In this document: piece after piece, positions 37,681 through 51,034 of the stretch
How the letters are laid out: each line of letters opens with the position of its first letter
Position numbering within the stretch: position 1 is the stretch's first letter
Assembly: GCF_000150275.1 (NCBI RefSeq)
Contig: NW_002060943.1
Location: 9,642,209-9,706,208, forward strand
Reading direction: 5' to 3'
Length of the DNA stretch: 64,000 nt
Origin: Trichoplax adhaerens
Taxonomy: Eukaryota; Placozoa; Uniplacotomia; Trichoplacea; Trichoplacidae
The notes under the pieces: model-generated
The model's input: only the letters and a program-made list of their open reading frames with translations
What the model was told of the DNA's origin: nothing
Database searches by the model: none
Program-made: the position numbers and the translations under genes

Positions 37681-38499
37681 ATTTACTATTTTACTAGCAA
37701 TAGTTGTATAGCCTGACTGCAAAATATGACAAAATAGCTATTTTAATAATCCAACTGCAATTATATAATACAATTAATTGTCAATAACCTTGATTCATAT
37801 TATTGAGTGAAGGCTTACCATACTAAATAAGACTTTTTACGTTACGTTAAGTGATTGATTTATTTAGTAATGTGTTACATAGCACAGAGCTAATACCGTT
37901 GCTTTGTATAATGCACTTTGTCAATGATTTACTGTACTCGAAATTTAAGTTATCTATGATATTCAGATTTTCAATCTAAAATAAAAGTTTTTAGCCTATT
38001 AATGCTTATTTTTAAGTTATCTTAGTTTAAATGTCCATTTTCCGATTTTATTTCTGCACCGTTATCGTTATTTACAGAAGGGAGGACATTACAATGCAAT
38101 TAAGCATATAAGGTATTATATTTTTGGCATCTATTATGATGTAGGATGCTAGAATTATAATTGCTCCTTTAGTAATCGAAGATCGTGAGCGATGCTTGTG
38201 CTTAGAGATAAGATTACAGATTACTATACAGCTTTCTAAGTTTCATTACAAAAGCAACGTTAGAATTCTCAAACTACCGTATAACTCAGTCTGAGATATT
38301 GTAATTAATTTAAAGTTGTTAAGCGACAATTATGTTCAAAACTATTTTAACCGAATCAGATATTCTAGTGGGTAAGCAGTTGGAACTATCGACAAAACGC
38401 AACGTCCTAAAGTTAAATATGTATAGTAAGGCGCAGAATGCGTCTTGTAGATAACATGTAAAGAATCTCTGTATTATTGTCATGGCGTTGGTAAGGTAA
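37681..38499. other. Spacer between the 3' ends of CFAP20DC and RBM17
   Basis: Convergent AT-rich spacer with no gene and no GTAC cluster; presumably the two 3' untranslated regions. Confidence 0.6.
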
Positions 38500-41400
38500 T
38501 CAAGTCAGCTGGAATCTTCGAAATTTATTGTAATCCCAAAATTTCACCTTCACATTACGACCTCCAAAGTAACGACCATTAAGGGCAATTGCAGCTGAGA
38601 GATAAAAAAAAATAAGGCGTACATCCAAACCTATATAATGTGTTACTTTTAGCACAAGCAACGTACCTTTAACGGCAGATTCTTGTCTTTTAAATTCAAC
38701 AAATATTCTTACTGCAAGTTCTTCAGTAGCTTCGGGCAACTATATGGTTAAGAACAATTTAATGACTGACGCAGAGGACAAATTCTTTAGTTCAGTAATT
38801 CGATACTGACCTCGTGTATTAAGACACGTTCAACGGCTCCGTAACTATTGCATTCTTCAGCGATTTCTGGCTCTAAATCGTCATCTACCTCACCCTTGCC
38901 TACGATATTCTATGATCAATCAATAACGTATGTTTACTTTCAAGTAAGGGGTGAAATGACACGACTTTACTATAGCACAAGACATAATAAGGATTTACAA
39001 GCAAGTTCTTACGGTTAAAAGGATAACTTTAGAAGGATTACCAAGACCGGTAGCCGATGCGCTCGTGGTGATATCTGTCGGCTTTGATGCTGTATCGATA
39101 ATAATAGCGTTATATTGTGGTTTCATGCGCGGTAACAGTATTTAGAACTATTAAAATTTGCATTTGATATACGCCTACAGCCTTACATACAATCTAATAT
39201 TTTTCCATCGCTTTTTCCGAGTTTTTCTACTTGTAGTGCTCTACTAATACCTTGTCCATCTTTACCTAATCCTGTTTGGAATAACACATCAACCAATAAG
39301 TCCATTGCCATATCTAATTAATGTTATCAAAGCTGTGTCAATATGACAAGGCTAAGATATAGGTTCTGTACACTTATTAGCTGCCACAAACATGCATATT
39401 TCAAAACTAAACACTATCATCACAAAAACCATGGTAAATTCCGATATATCACCACAGTACAAGGCATTTTATGACCAGAATTTAGGCAAAATCTTTAATT
39501 TCCATAGCATATGCATAGTCATAGTTTCAATGATTTCTAGCCCATTTCATGTTGTGAAAGACTTAGAAGTGTAACAATATCTCTTCTAACTATTCAGTCT
39601 ATACTCGATTGAAGTTATCACAGCTAGGCAATGTGATAAGTAACAAATAAAATACGACGTTATCAACGCTGATAGAAATTTGAACTGTTAGCAAAAATCG
39701 CTGAATGCGTGTTGAGGCTTTACTTAGTGACTGAACTATATAATTGGCCGATCAACCGCCATAGAAATTGTAATATATATAGTGCGGTATGAATCTATTT
39801 CAAAATTTGTTAAGAGATTTATGTGACTTGCAGAACTGCAACTGGCCAGGACAAGCTAGCACATTGCTCAAATATTTACGCTATTCAAAAGTTACTTTCG
39901 ATCATTATGAAATAAATTCCAAACTATTATGCTTCTATTAGCCTTCTGCAACGAAACCACACAAACGATGACGTATACATATTGAATAACTGTGCACTGT
40001 ACTGTACGTTACCATCGTTCCTTCCGATATAATGTAGTACCCGACGTAAGTAATATATAAGATTATTAAATACGGCGCAATTGCAAATAAAAAATTTAGT
40101 ATTTATTATTTATGTATCTTATTTACTTAATTAAATATATAAAATGAATATGTAGATTTTATGTTTGCTACATACGCTCGAAAAAATTTCACGATTGTTT
40201 TATCACCAAGTCATCAACTTTCCTAGTCCGTACTATTCGTAGTTTGTAAGCTACGTTACGTCTATTAAAGTTAAAGCTATTCAATAGACCGGTATTCCGT
40301 CGATAGGATCAGGACAAGACGTATAATGATCAAGTTTTGGTTTTAACGTGCAACTAATGTTCAGTGTAGTTCTGGATAAATACGACTGGTCTACTGAAAT
40401 TATCTACTATTCAAAAATAATGCATAAATTTTATTTTATCTACTTTATCCACATCTTGATAATTACAGCTAATCAGATTTAAATTGAATCATATAACTCG
40501 GAGACTGTAGCTATATACTGTAAAGCTGAAATAATACCTGCACTTTTTCTGACCAAATCATGTGTAATCATATGTAATTAATTGAGATTATCAATTTCCA
40601 CATAACGCATCTTAATCTGGCAAATAAAATTTTAAAATATAGCACCATACACGTATAGTATATGCAAAAAGGGCCAACCTAAACTAGTAGCTAGATCACC
40701 ACAATATTTATAGCAGTAACACAGAAATATTACAACAGTGTTGATTATATGTGCTACCGTATTCGTCACAAATTCGTAATGTGATGATACGAGTAAGTTA
40801 CCTTCGCCTTCTTTCCAACCGTACTTTGCCATAATCGAAGATGCAATTCTGATAAAGAAAGTGATTAAATGAGTTGGTAGTAAATTTTTAATTACACTTT
40901 TCTGCTAAATTTTGTATGATCTCTTACTGAGATTCAGTAAATTGATATTTTTACTGAATTCTTATCTCTAAATTAAGAAACTCATATAGTCTCACAAAGA
41001 TCCTCCACTCAACGCTTGATGTTGAGCCTTGCTTCGAAGACTATGATTAAGTTGCGCACGCTTTTGCTTTAATTCTTTCGTATCGAAGTTAAATTCACTA
41101 GATGCTTGCAGGTTCACTACCGGGAAAACAGATTAATAAATTTGACCTTACTACAATTAAGGATTATACTCTATTAGATGCTGTCACTTACCAGGTTTTT
41201 CAATGCAAGCTGTAAGAGAAGATGGCGGAGCAATGGCAGCACCCACACGTCTTTCTGAAAACAGATGCACGCATAGAATTTTAACGCTACCTGTATGTAC
41301 TGACAATCTTACTCTTTAATATATCGTATAGTCAATAGTATGAGAGAGCAAATATATGCTCAAGCTACCAGAATTTGAGGTTTCCTGTTTTTCAACAGAG

Positions 41401-42946
41401 TCAGCAATTCGAACATGTTTGTCTCTGTTAAGTTAAAGTGTACATTAGCATACAACGTTTTGACTGCGGTAAAAACAAAAGGTCAAGACTGGTGTCATTA
41501 CAACTATGACACATTTATAATTTTTGTATGATAATTAATCTGTTTCAGAAATAGATTAACAGTAAATTAAAAATTTTAGATACTCTAATTTTTCTTGTTT
41601 TCTTCTTAACTCCAGGGCTTGATCATAATCATTAGGCCTTAAAGGTTCGTATTCGTGCCGAATATCTGCTAGTGATGCTTCAGTTTCTTCAAATGGTTCA
41701 TCACCGTGATTTACAGCGAAATCAATAGTCTAACATTTAGTGATTCATATCAATTACAATTTAGAATTAATCACTCAATTACATGATTGAGAATGACATA
41801 ATATTTCGAAACACGATGGTGAATCAAGAGCTAAATTTATAGAAACAATGTTGATATTTCTAGCTTACGTGCTCAGCTGGTGCACGAGATAATGGATTAA
41901 ATCCTGCAGTAGTTGCGTTCTCACGCACTGCATCTAACGCCTATTTCAGTTAAATTGAAAAGTAATTTAATTTACCATTACGCATTCTTGCGATAGTAGT
42001 ACAATGAAATGCTTTAAAACCAAATTTAATACCTGATAATATTATAAGAATTAATTTACCAACAGACATTAAACAGAAATATTTATAATATACATTGCAG
42101 TACCATAAATTCTACATTGCCTACACTGTACGTTAAGGGTTAATGAAATCACTGTAGCCATAAATAATACCTGTGGGGGATATTTATTCGAATGTATAAT
42201 CGGCATTGTGGTTCCTGATTTTGGCTTTTGCTACAGGAATTAATATATTAAAAGTTTTTTTAAAAGATTATCCTAGTTAACGAGGCTAACAATCATACTG
42301 AAGAATAATAATTATAAATAGCATCGGAATTAAGTATCACTTTAAAATCTTATAAACTGTTCACCTATACCATGAAGTACTAGCAATGTACCCGGCATTA
42401 TACCGGTATATTATAGTAAAATAATAGTTCGCGATACCATTTGTTTACTTGATTCCGCAATTTTTCGACGTTGAATTTGCGTTTGTAAGAGCTTGTAATT
42501 TGAAGACCAGTTCGCTAACGTTAAAAAATTACTGGTTTAGAGTTCAAATCTACAAGTTTATTATTCAGTAATATTTATTCCCATTCTATTTTGCGATAGA
42601 CAAGACTTGCATTACTATGAGCTTGTTTATTTTGTATCAAAGTATTCTAACATCCAGTGTTTACCAGAAACCCTAGAAATTCTAGGTTCACCAGCTGATA
42701 TAACGTAATAAAAGAGTATGAAATCGCAATGAGTGAATGCATGGACTCCTAAAAAAGACCTTTCGTTGTCCACGGTGAATATGGCGGCGATAATTAATTA
42801 TCAATACAGTTATAGCACGTACCAATTTCAGGTCCGGAACCATTATTACTTCGCTTCTCAGTACTTCCTTCATCAGGTACCGAATTTACTACAGCAAAAG
42901 GAGAAACCGTTGTATCAATACCGCCAACACCATCGTACAGAGACAT
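38500..42946 (-). CDS. RBM17: RBM17 (SPF45), splicing factor with G-patch and UHM domains
   Basis: Fourteen exons: 42946-42823, 42514-42438, 42230-42171, 41940-41869, 41729-41584, 41424-41369, 41254-41192, 41116-40996, 40848-40802, 39271-39191, 39089-39013, 38909-38811, 38739-38667 and 38594-38500. The total is divisible by three and gives 396 residues (human 401). The start MSLYDGVGG matches human MSLYDDLGV; then come WSSNYKLLQTQIQ, RRVGAAIAPPSSL and the G-patch MAKYGWKEGEGLGKDGQG, split by a 1.5-kb intron. NIVGKGEVDDDLEPEIAEEC begins the UHM, an RRM-like fold that binds tryptophan-containing ULM ligands on SF3B1, U2AF65 and SF1. The RYF of NGRYFGGR is the UHM R-x-F motif. RBM17 acts in 3' splice-site choice and alternative splicing in the nucleus. 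A GTAC cluster begins 120 bp upstream, shared with the divergent RAP gene. Confidence 0.96.
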
Positions 42947-43065
42947 TCTGTATCAGATATTGCCAGATATTTGCAGGCTATGTTCTCTCACGCTTTCCAG
43001 TTAATTCTTATTCTGCAATTTGCAGAAAGGCCTGCTTAACAAATTAATAATAAATTACAGTAACC

Positions 43066-43516
43066 TACTGTACTGTACGTAAATTAATAATACTGTACAG
43101 TACAGTACAGTGTACAGTATTTAAACTGTACTGTACTGTACACTGTACAGTACAATACATTGTACAGTACATTGCGGATTGTGGTACAGTTCAGTACTGC
43201 AGTGTCTACAGTACAGTGTACTGTACTGTACTGTATACAGTACAGTATCAGATCATGGAGATCTACAGTACTGTACTGTACAGTAGACCCTTCAGATTTA
43301 AATTGATGTTCAGAATTTTATATGCTGAAACGCCTCAAACGATGCATCGTTTGATCATGGTTTGAGACGTTTCAGGCTGTCAGCATACATACAGTACAGT
43401 ACGGTAATTCTAAATATGAAGTTAAGATCTGAACTGTACAGTACTGTACAGTACAGTACATCATGGTCTATGGAATGGACTGTACAGCACACTCATGTAC
43501 CGTACAGTACTGTATA
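43066..43516. repeat. GTAC/TACTGTAC repeat cluster in the RBM17/RAP divergent spacer
   Basis: Two dense blocks (43066-43290 and 43388-43516) flank a separate palindrome. The cluster starts 120 bp from the RBM17 ATG and ends 118 bp from the RAP-gene ATG, so it fills the middle of a 687-bp divergent promoter region. Confidence 0.92.
43321..43387. repeat. Nested palindromic element
   Basis: Arms TATGCTGA / TCAGCATA enclose CTGAAACGCCTCAAAC and GTTTGAGACGTTTCAG, which pair with one mismatch. An inner palindrome AAACGATGCATCGTTT lies at 43337-43352. The right arm read backwards contains the same 15-nt core as the hairpin near 17952. It looks like a small inverted-repeat element inserted between the two GTAC blocks. 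Confidence 0.75.
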
Positions 43517-43633
43517 ACTTCGTCTTGTGCTGTCTCTCAAAACATTTTGGCGTAATTTCTCAGCTAAAAGATTGCGAATTTAAGCATAAAGAAGCAACAG
43601 CAGCGAATTATAGTATGATTATTTGATTATAGC

Positions 43634-46307
43634 ATGTTTCGTGATGGAAGTAATTTCTTTAACACTATCGCTAACTTCAGTCTTACCATTCGTAATCGTA
43701 TTTTCACACGGCAATTCAAAATTGGCATGATAGTTCAAGTTTCTCGTAAAAAGATTGCACTGACTAACGCGATACAAACAGCTGATAGCCAGGCTGCTGT
43801 AATGAATGTATTCTTGAGAAATCGGTGTTGTTTTGATAATGTGCATTTATCCAAATCTTTCAAAAAATTAGCTAAATTGCCTAATGAAGCTTTACTGATA
43901 AATAATCCAATTTTTAAGGATATGTGCAAACTCACAGAGACACGACTCCAAGTTATGAGCACTAGAAGTATCGAAGAGATCACATATTCGATTTTAAATT
44001 TAGTAACTAGCTGCAGAGGAAAGTTGCCACTCGTGTACGGAAGCCTATCCACAATTGTTTTCGACACTGTTACTGAAAGAATGAAGGAATTTAAGTGTGC
44101 ACAGTTAGCGTGTATTTGTTATTGCTTTCACCGAATGAATAACAGTATCCTGAACGTTACCTTTCTAAACAAAGTATCGGATCACCTTCAAAACCAAGTG
44201 TTGGAATGTACAAAAGTATGGCCTATCATGCATCTATATTTAGTTTATTGTAGTAGAAGTGAAACATACTCCATAAATGACAACTTAAAGAAAAGGCTTA
44301 TATATTTAATACCTCAATTTACAATTTATCAAACTGCATTTATTTTATCGGCTATAGCCAAGCTTGACTTTTGCAATGACAACACTGACCGTCTCATAGA
44401 AAGATTTATCCATCACTCCATACCGATATTGGATAAATGCAATCTGCACGATTTATCAGACTTAACGTGGTCACTCGCAAAACTGGAATATCCTCGCAAA
44501 GATGTTGTAGAAGCCTATCTAGGCTATGCTATTAAAGGTTTAAGTAGCGGAACTGTAAACTCGAAGTATTTCGCCAAATTGGCATGGTCATTTGCAAAAT
44601 TAGGCATTACTGATCATAAGATATATGCTTTAATTTCTAGACAAATTCTTTCGAATTATAATAGAGATATTCCAATCCGACATCTTATTAATACTGCATG
44701 GGCATTTGCTACTGGTGGTTTTTTAGATCTAGTTTGTTATGATAACATTAGTAATAAGCTGTTTCGAAAAGCCGATAAAATGAATGAACAGGATATATCG
44801 AATATTACTTGGGCTTTCGCATTAACTGGTTACAGAAATGAAAAACTACAAAATAAAGTTGCAGATACAGTAATAGGATTAATACATCATATCAATTCGA
44901 GCAACCTTTCTACAATTACTTGGGGCTTTGCAATCTTACGATGTAGCAACTATCATTTATTCGATATTATTGCTGCCGAAACAATTAAGAGAATAAAATC
45001 AACGAATTCTAGCTTCAGTAGATTTCAACCTGGCCATTTACTTCTTTTAGTTTGGTCACTCATTGTAGCGAACGTTTTTTCTCAAATTTTAATAAGAATA
45101 GTTTTGCATCCTATTTTCGTTGAACATTACCTGAAAGGTAAGGTAGCTACAAATATTCACGAATATTCGTTTCAGGGCCTTCGACTAAAAGCCAAGGATA
45201 ATATTTAGCATACTGTTGTACACGTCTTGATAACTTGATGTCTTTTGATTAAATGTAATTTATAGGAGCAAACAAACTACAGCAGTGTCAGTTATATCAA
45301 ATCCACATGGCTGCAAAGTTGAAAGCCATTGAAGTTGGAGGCGGTTTGATTCCGAATCATTTATATCACCTCTATGGTACGTTTGCAAATAGGCCCACAT
45401 CAACGTCCGAATTTGAGAACGACATTCTCTCATGCTTGATTTCCGGAAGTAAAATTAGAGATTTTGCTCTAACAAACACCAAGTTTCACTTCGGGTACAG
45501 CGTTGACTACATTATAAAAATTAGAGACTCGGACCACCATAATAATAAAAGTAATTGAACAGAATTTTACCCAATTTTATTTTAAAAATAACTTTCGTAA
45601 TATAGCTTAATTTGCCTAAAAATTGAAGTACGTAAAGGGAATTAACCTATGGCACAGTAGAAGATACTACTTATACAGTATTGCTGTATATCTTGATATT
45701 ATTATTTTTATTTTACTGATTAATATTATTTATAATACTGGATTTTTCGTCAGGTAATCTGCTATATAACCATGATAAGAGGCATACATATGTTGCAATA
45801 GAAGCTGATGGACCAAGCCATTTTTCGTGCAACCAGCCTTACGTTAACCTAGGGCAAACTGTCTTGAAGCAAAGGCACCTTAAACAAATGGGATTTGCTT
45901 TCGCTCAGGTTAGTTCAAAAGTCTTGAATAGAAGCATGCAAATCTTGAAGGAAATACTAAACTAACTTGCTTTAATATGGTAAATAAAACCTAAACCCTG
46001 ATTAATATAAATTGTGCATAATGAATTAAGGAAATCAAACAAATTTTACGTAACAAAGAATTATAAAACTAATAAAGAATTTGTATACATTCGATTTGTT
46101 ATCTTACTCTCGATTTAAGACTCCGACTATGTTCAATGCTAAAAGTGTATGAAAGTAATTATGCAATTAATAGTTTACTAGTATTAATATAATTTAATAC
46201 ATAATGTCTCCTTCAATTCTTAGATAGCATATCACGAATGGATGACGCTTAATAACAAAGATGAAAAGATTTCTTATTTATTGGAAAAGATTGATGCTGC
46301 CCTGTAA
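43634..46307 (+). CDS. RAP-domain protein with FASTK/octotricopeptide-like helical repeats
   Basis: Exons 43634-45137, 45266-45550, 45754-45908 and 46224-46307; 675 residues, in phase. The first exon carries a repeated helical motif with a W and a small-residue core: LTWSLAKL, LAWSFAKL, TAWAFATG, ITWAFALT and ITWGFAIL, spaced about 35-40 residues apart. This is the pattern of FASTK-family and octotricopeptide proteins. The C-terminus has the RAP signature HTYVAIEADGPSHF followed by QRHLKQMGFAFAQ and YHEWMTL. FASTK proteins bind and process mitochondrial mRNA. The N-terminus is basic and poor in acidic residues (FRDGSNFFNTIANFSLTIRN), consistent with a mitochondrial presequence, which is inference. 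I cannot assign it to a specific FASTKD member. The donor at 45137 (AAAG/GTAAGG) replaces the longer read-through end. Confidence 0.87.
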
Positions 46308-47407
46308 TTGCTTATGCAGTATTCCTTTAACTAAGGTTGAGTCATGATCTATACATCGACTGACATGAGGTAGCTACGCAACTGATTCTACTGACATATG
46401 CAACGGCCAAAATGTACGGGCACAATCAAATAATTGTGTTATCATTTAGATGAATACTTAATTGCTCTGAATTATAAGTGTAAATATGCATGATTCGTTT
46501 TAAAAATATGCTCAATGATCCATTAGCTTCTCTTTGCTGGAGGTCAAACACTAAGAAGTTTAGCTTTTTAGCGAACATTAGTAATATAGCTGAAGTAATA
46601 AATAAACGAGTATCGAGTAAGCTAGTTTGGTCAATTTGAGCGTAGGAAGACATCGCATGATGAATCGACACCCAATATATAATGCGACCAAATGAAGATA
46701 TAGATGCTGGTAAACACCTGTTCATCTATCCGTAGATATGTCTTTGGCTTCAGATTCGGAGAAAACACAGTTCTCTGTCGACTCTCGTACACCAGTGTGT
46801 AACGTGTGAGGCAAACCGTATCGTATTTATGATACTTTTGAATATGACTTTACTAGAAGGTCAATTATCAAATCTTGTAGTAATTGCATGACTTAATATT
46901 CATGAATTAAGAGCTTAGTTACACAGTACAAATGCCGATGGCGTGCTTTAACTTAAAGATCGTTAAAGGTGAATTGAAAAATATGAAGATATTGTGCTTA
47001 ACAATCAGGGTAGGGCGACAGATAGTGAAATACTATTTTACAGCTTATGGCAAAGTATAGCACCGCAAGTTTATGTCACAGTAGACTACTGTAGAATGCA
47101 TGCATCTTATGACAGATTAATACATTTTCAGCGTAGATGGTTCAATTTTACCATCGACTTCAAGCTTGAATCAATTACGCTACTGAATATCGACTTTGCC
47201 TAAATTAATCGAAGACCGTAATACGTCTGAAGATTGCGGTATTATGCTCTACTAATACACAATATATAAGAAAAGATTACAGCATAACGATAGGTTCTAG
47301 GGATTAGATCAGCATAGCGTCGCTATATAAGGGGTACGAATGATCTACATTTGCTAGTATCAAATGGTCTCCGTGGGACTTTATTAGATAATATTGTTCT
47401 TATGCTA
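46308..47407. other. Spacer between the 3' ends of the RAP gene and MANF
   Basis: Convergent spacer with no GTAC cluster. A 99-codon frame on the minus strand at 46426-46725 has no recognised similarity and is not called. Confidence 0.5.
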
Positions 47408-49810
47408 TCATAATTCTACATGCTTTCTCTTCAAATCTTCGATTTTCTTGATAAAGTCCGTCTTTTCTACACATCCTTTGCAATCTTCATCCCAGTTATT
47501 CAAGATTTTCTTTAGATCTTTAACTCTCAGTTTCTTCAAATTAACATTCTTCAAATCGATCTTTTTATCTACTCCGATCAAAATAAAAATTCTGTCAGAT
47601 AATAACGAAATTATTTGAGTCTGGGTATCATTAACTTGCTACCAGGAGAAACAAATACAGGAATAAATATGTTAGCAGCGCAACTGCACTAAACGATGAT
47701 TAGGTGTATTTCCTATAGTACTGTATACTGTATTCAGATATGCGAAAGAATAGCAATATAATATGGTTGAAGCTAGTGAAGTTATCTTGAGGTATAATAT
47801 ACTAATGAATATAAAGACACATACTACGGTTCCAAACAACATGAATACCACAACATTACTGTAATTAACCTGCAATACGTAGATTGATTAATAATTATGC
47901 TATATAGTTAATGGATATTTGTTGTCAACACATCCAGCTAACTATAGTACAGTTATGGATCAACTAACTGATACTTTAGTAATCTGCGGTACAGAGCAGT
48001 TAGTGTATACTTAGGCTAATAGATTGATATACTAGTGACTGAGTCAAGTTTCGAATGCAAATAATTTACAGTTCAAGGCTATAAAAAGATTTTACGATCG
48101 AATCATATAGTACATTTAGGAATAGGCTTATACGCATTTTATCATGAAATTAGGTCATTCTATTCCTACAATCATTAGAAACGCAAATATTACAGTAATT
48201 CATATTACTAGCGTGTTGAAGTAATTACCGTATTTCAATTCACAAATTTGCGTATCTTTTTTCTTAAGCTTTTCACATATTTTCTCCGTAGGTATGCTGT
48301 AGCTAATAGGTTTGGTTATTTCATTCAAGATCTTTGTAGCTGCGTCACTCGTACCGCCCAAATAATAACACTATAAATTCGGATTATCGATTTTTATATG
48401 CGGTAATTAACATTCATAAGCTGTAAGCAAACTAAAGAGAGTAATATAGTAAACGCTTACGAATCGATTATCTTTGCCAGATGCCTTTCCACAAGTCTTT
48501 ATGAACTCTTTCTCAATAAGACTTACATTTTCTTTGACAGACGGCGTTAAAGTTTCAGTAAATTTTTTAAGAAATTGAATACAAACTGTAATAAAATAAA
48601 ATAAAATAAATTAATGGATACATTTTTATTATCAGTATTAATATAAGGCAAAAACTGATATTACATTTCTATGTAAATGAACGACACAATGACATTAATA
48701 ATTAGTTATTTAGTATTATTCGACTATTAGGTGTAGTTAAAACAATAATTTTTCACTATCTATGAATAGATAAAAAATAACTAGTGGTGCAACGCTGCAG
48801 GAGCATAAGGGACTACTAATAATAATTACTATTAAAGAAATATCTGCAACTGTTCACGATTGACATCCAAATTAGCTACTAGGTTTTAAAATCAATTAAG
48901 ACCGAATCAAGATATACCGCAAATTTTAAGAGCCGTGACTGCCTTAAGTTGGCGTTCAACTACATTCCAAACTCCACAATTTCAGATTTAAATTTGAATC
49001 GATGTAATGGATTTAATCTATCTATATCGCTAGTAATATGAAATACCTGTACTGTATTTGTACTGTATTACAGCATGAGCGATCAGCTATGGTTGATACT
49101 CAGTCAATTCAGAACTGATGTGATGTGAGTTCGTGGGCTAAAAGGCCAAGAACCAACCACTCAGACCAGAGACAACAACCCAGTCTCAATCAATATAGGC
49201 GAAATAGGGCTTAGGACAGGTACTAATGAGCGAACATACTGAGCAAACTACAGTGGTACGCACATACAGTACTGTAGGCGCATTCTCCGCTGCATGATAT
49301 TGTGTTCACCGTTTTTGCCTTGGCTTACTACACTGTATACTGTACTAGTGTACTGTACACTGTACATACAGTGTACGGTGAGTATAAATAAAGAAAATAA
49401 TAATATTGTAATTCTTATACCTATCCTTACATTACATTAAAACATCGTTGCCTGCGTGTAGAAACTGTCAGATAAACGTGGTATATATCAGTGTTAATAA
49501 CACTGGTATATATTCCTAATAAAATTATAGTACTGTATATTACGTTAGGGTTAGTTTCGGTGAGGTGTGAAATCGTCGATGCTCGATCCAAGCGAGCGGG
49601 TTTGTAGGTACCACGCGAAGTACAGTACAGTACAGTATAACGAGCGAGGGATGTACTGTAAAGTATGAATACGCGTATAGAGTACAGTACATGTTATACG
49701 GTAGTATATTTTATTCTAAGTAGTTAAAATTTACCTTCGCAGTCACCTTCTGCTAGCTTGCCTTGTACTGCATCGTAATTAAAGAAAGGAGCCAATAGTA
49801 GCACCTGCAT
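47408..49810 (-). CDS. MANF: MANF/CDNF family neurotrophic and ER-stress factor
   Basis: Exons 49810-49735, 48585-48461, 48370-48229 and 47568-47408; 167 residues in phase (human MANF 182 with signal). The start MQVLLLLAPFF is a short hydrophobic signal peptide. All eight family cysteines are present: DCEVC, TCGKA, FCYYLGG, KICEKL, QICELKY and the CKGC motif in the C-terminal SAP-like domain ([15 protein letters not shown]). MANF resides in the ER, binds the chaperone BiP/GRP78, is induced by the unfolded protein response, and is partly secreted. The C-terminus is HVEL, in place of human RTDL, and should serve as the KDEL-receptor retention signal. The first intron is 1.15 kb and contains GTAC patches at 49331-49380 and 49619-49690. 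Confidence 0.96.
49331..49690. repeat. GTAC/TACTGTAC patches in MANF intron 1
   Basis: Short patches at 49331-49380 and 49619-49690, plus a small hairpin near 49481-49512 with arms TATATCAGTGTT and AACACTGGTATA. Confidence 0.75.
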
Positions 49811-50304
49811 TAATATACACCATATCGATACTTTCGTCTGCATTTGAAATAAACGTGTGAAGATTTCGAATACTACAGTACAATAAAAAAAATTGCAATA
49901 AATGAATTAACAGTGATATTACTGAATAGTGGAAGACATAAGACGTAAGCAATGAAAGATGGTACACATTATATATAATTTACTCACTACACTTGAACAG
50001 TATAGTATAATTTAATTGGGATATAATTTATATATCGATCAAAACTACTATAATTATTAATTGTGAACACGTACATGTACAGTTCAGTAACAGTTCTGTA
50101 CAATTCAAATGTAACAGCAAAGACATTTATATTATTATTATTATTAATAAGACAAGATTATTATTTTTATCTATATGTTTACGTATAGTTAATACTTCCT
50201 ACTTATCACTAACTAGTTATCTGATATACCAAACAAAGTTTAAGTAAAAGAACGGGGAAGCTTTTCAGTTTAGTCAAGCAATCAAGTTGTTCCTAGATTT
50301 GATT

Positions 50305-50660
50305 ATACTGTACTGTACAGTAAACTCAGTAACGCATCAATTTGATTCGAAATATTTCTCATACGATTCTTGTAATATCGTACTGTACGTACAGTACAGT
50401 ACACGGTAATCGAAGGAACATTCAGTACTTGTACGACTGATACAGTACAGTGTACTGTATGCACTGTACTGTACTGTACTGTACCGTACGTACAGTATAT
50501 TGTACAGTACAGTACAGCGGCACACTGCACCGTAAATTACCGTCCTGCATACAGTACTGGACAGTGTACGTACTGTACAGTGTACAGTACTATACTGGAC
50601 AGTACGTGGCAGTTCAGTACAGTACTGTACAAGTGTACAGTACATGTTGCCTACTGTATG
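50305..50660. repeat. GTAC/TACTGTAC repeat cluster in the MANF/TBC1D22 divergent spacer
   Basis: One of the densest clusters, nearly continuous over 350 bp. It lies about 495 bp from the MANF ATG and 375 bp from the TBC1D22 ATG. Peptides read from it on both strands are low-complexity Y, C, T, V, S and Q strings and are not genes. Confidence 0.92.
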
Positions 50661-51034
50661 TGGGGGTTTATATATGTTTGTACTGCAACTACTGTGCTAT
50701 TACAGGCTTTATTTGCAGCAACGCGGCGGCATACGAGGAAAAGTGATGGTCACTGAATTTACGACTTCTAAATTAAGCATCTAAAGATTGTACTACTGTA
50801 GATTGAATCTTAACATACCCTTTTCTGATGAAAGCTTGTGTTGAATATAAATTTGCGACCTCAGTGAATTGCGTCGTACAGCAGCGAAGGTGCTAAGCCT
50901 ATGTGTAGCACGGCTTATAGATACAGTAGAGTATAGTAGTATTATAACTAATTATTCAGTTATATTCCACACCATCGGAGTTCCGATGGTATGCCATTTG
51001 GTTGTACTGCAGCTAATAACATATTGTACAGCAA

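Noticed and set aside
42733-43047. 104-codon plus-strand frame
   Set aside because: It is antisense to the first exon of RBM17 (MSLYDGVGG) and has no similarity of its own.
46426-46725. 99-codon minus-strand frame
   Set aside because: No recognised similarity and it lies in a convergent spacer where 3' untranslated sequence is expected.
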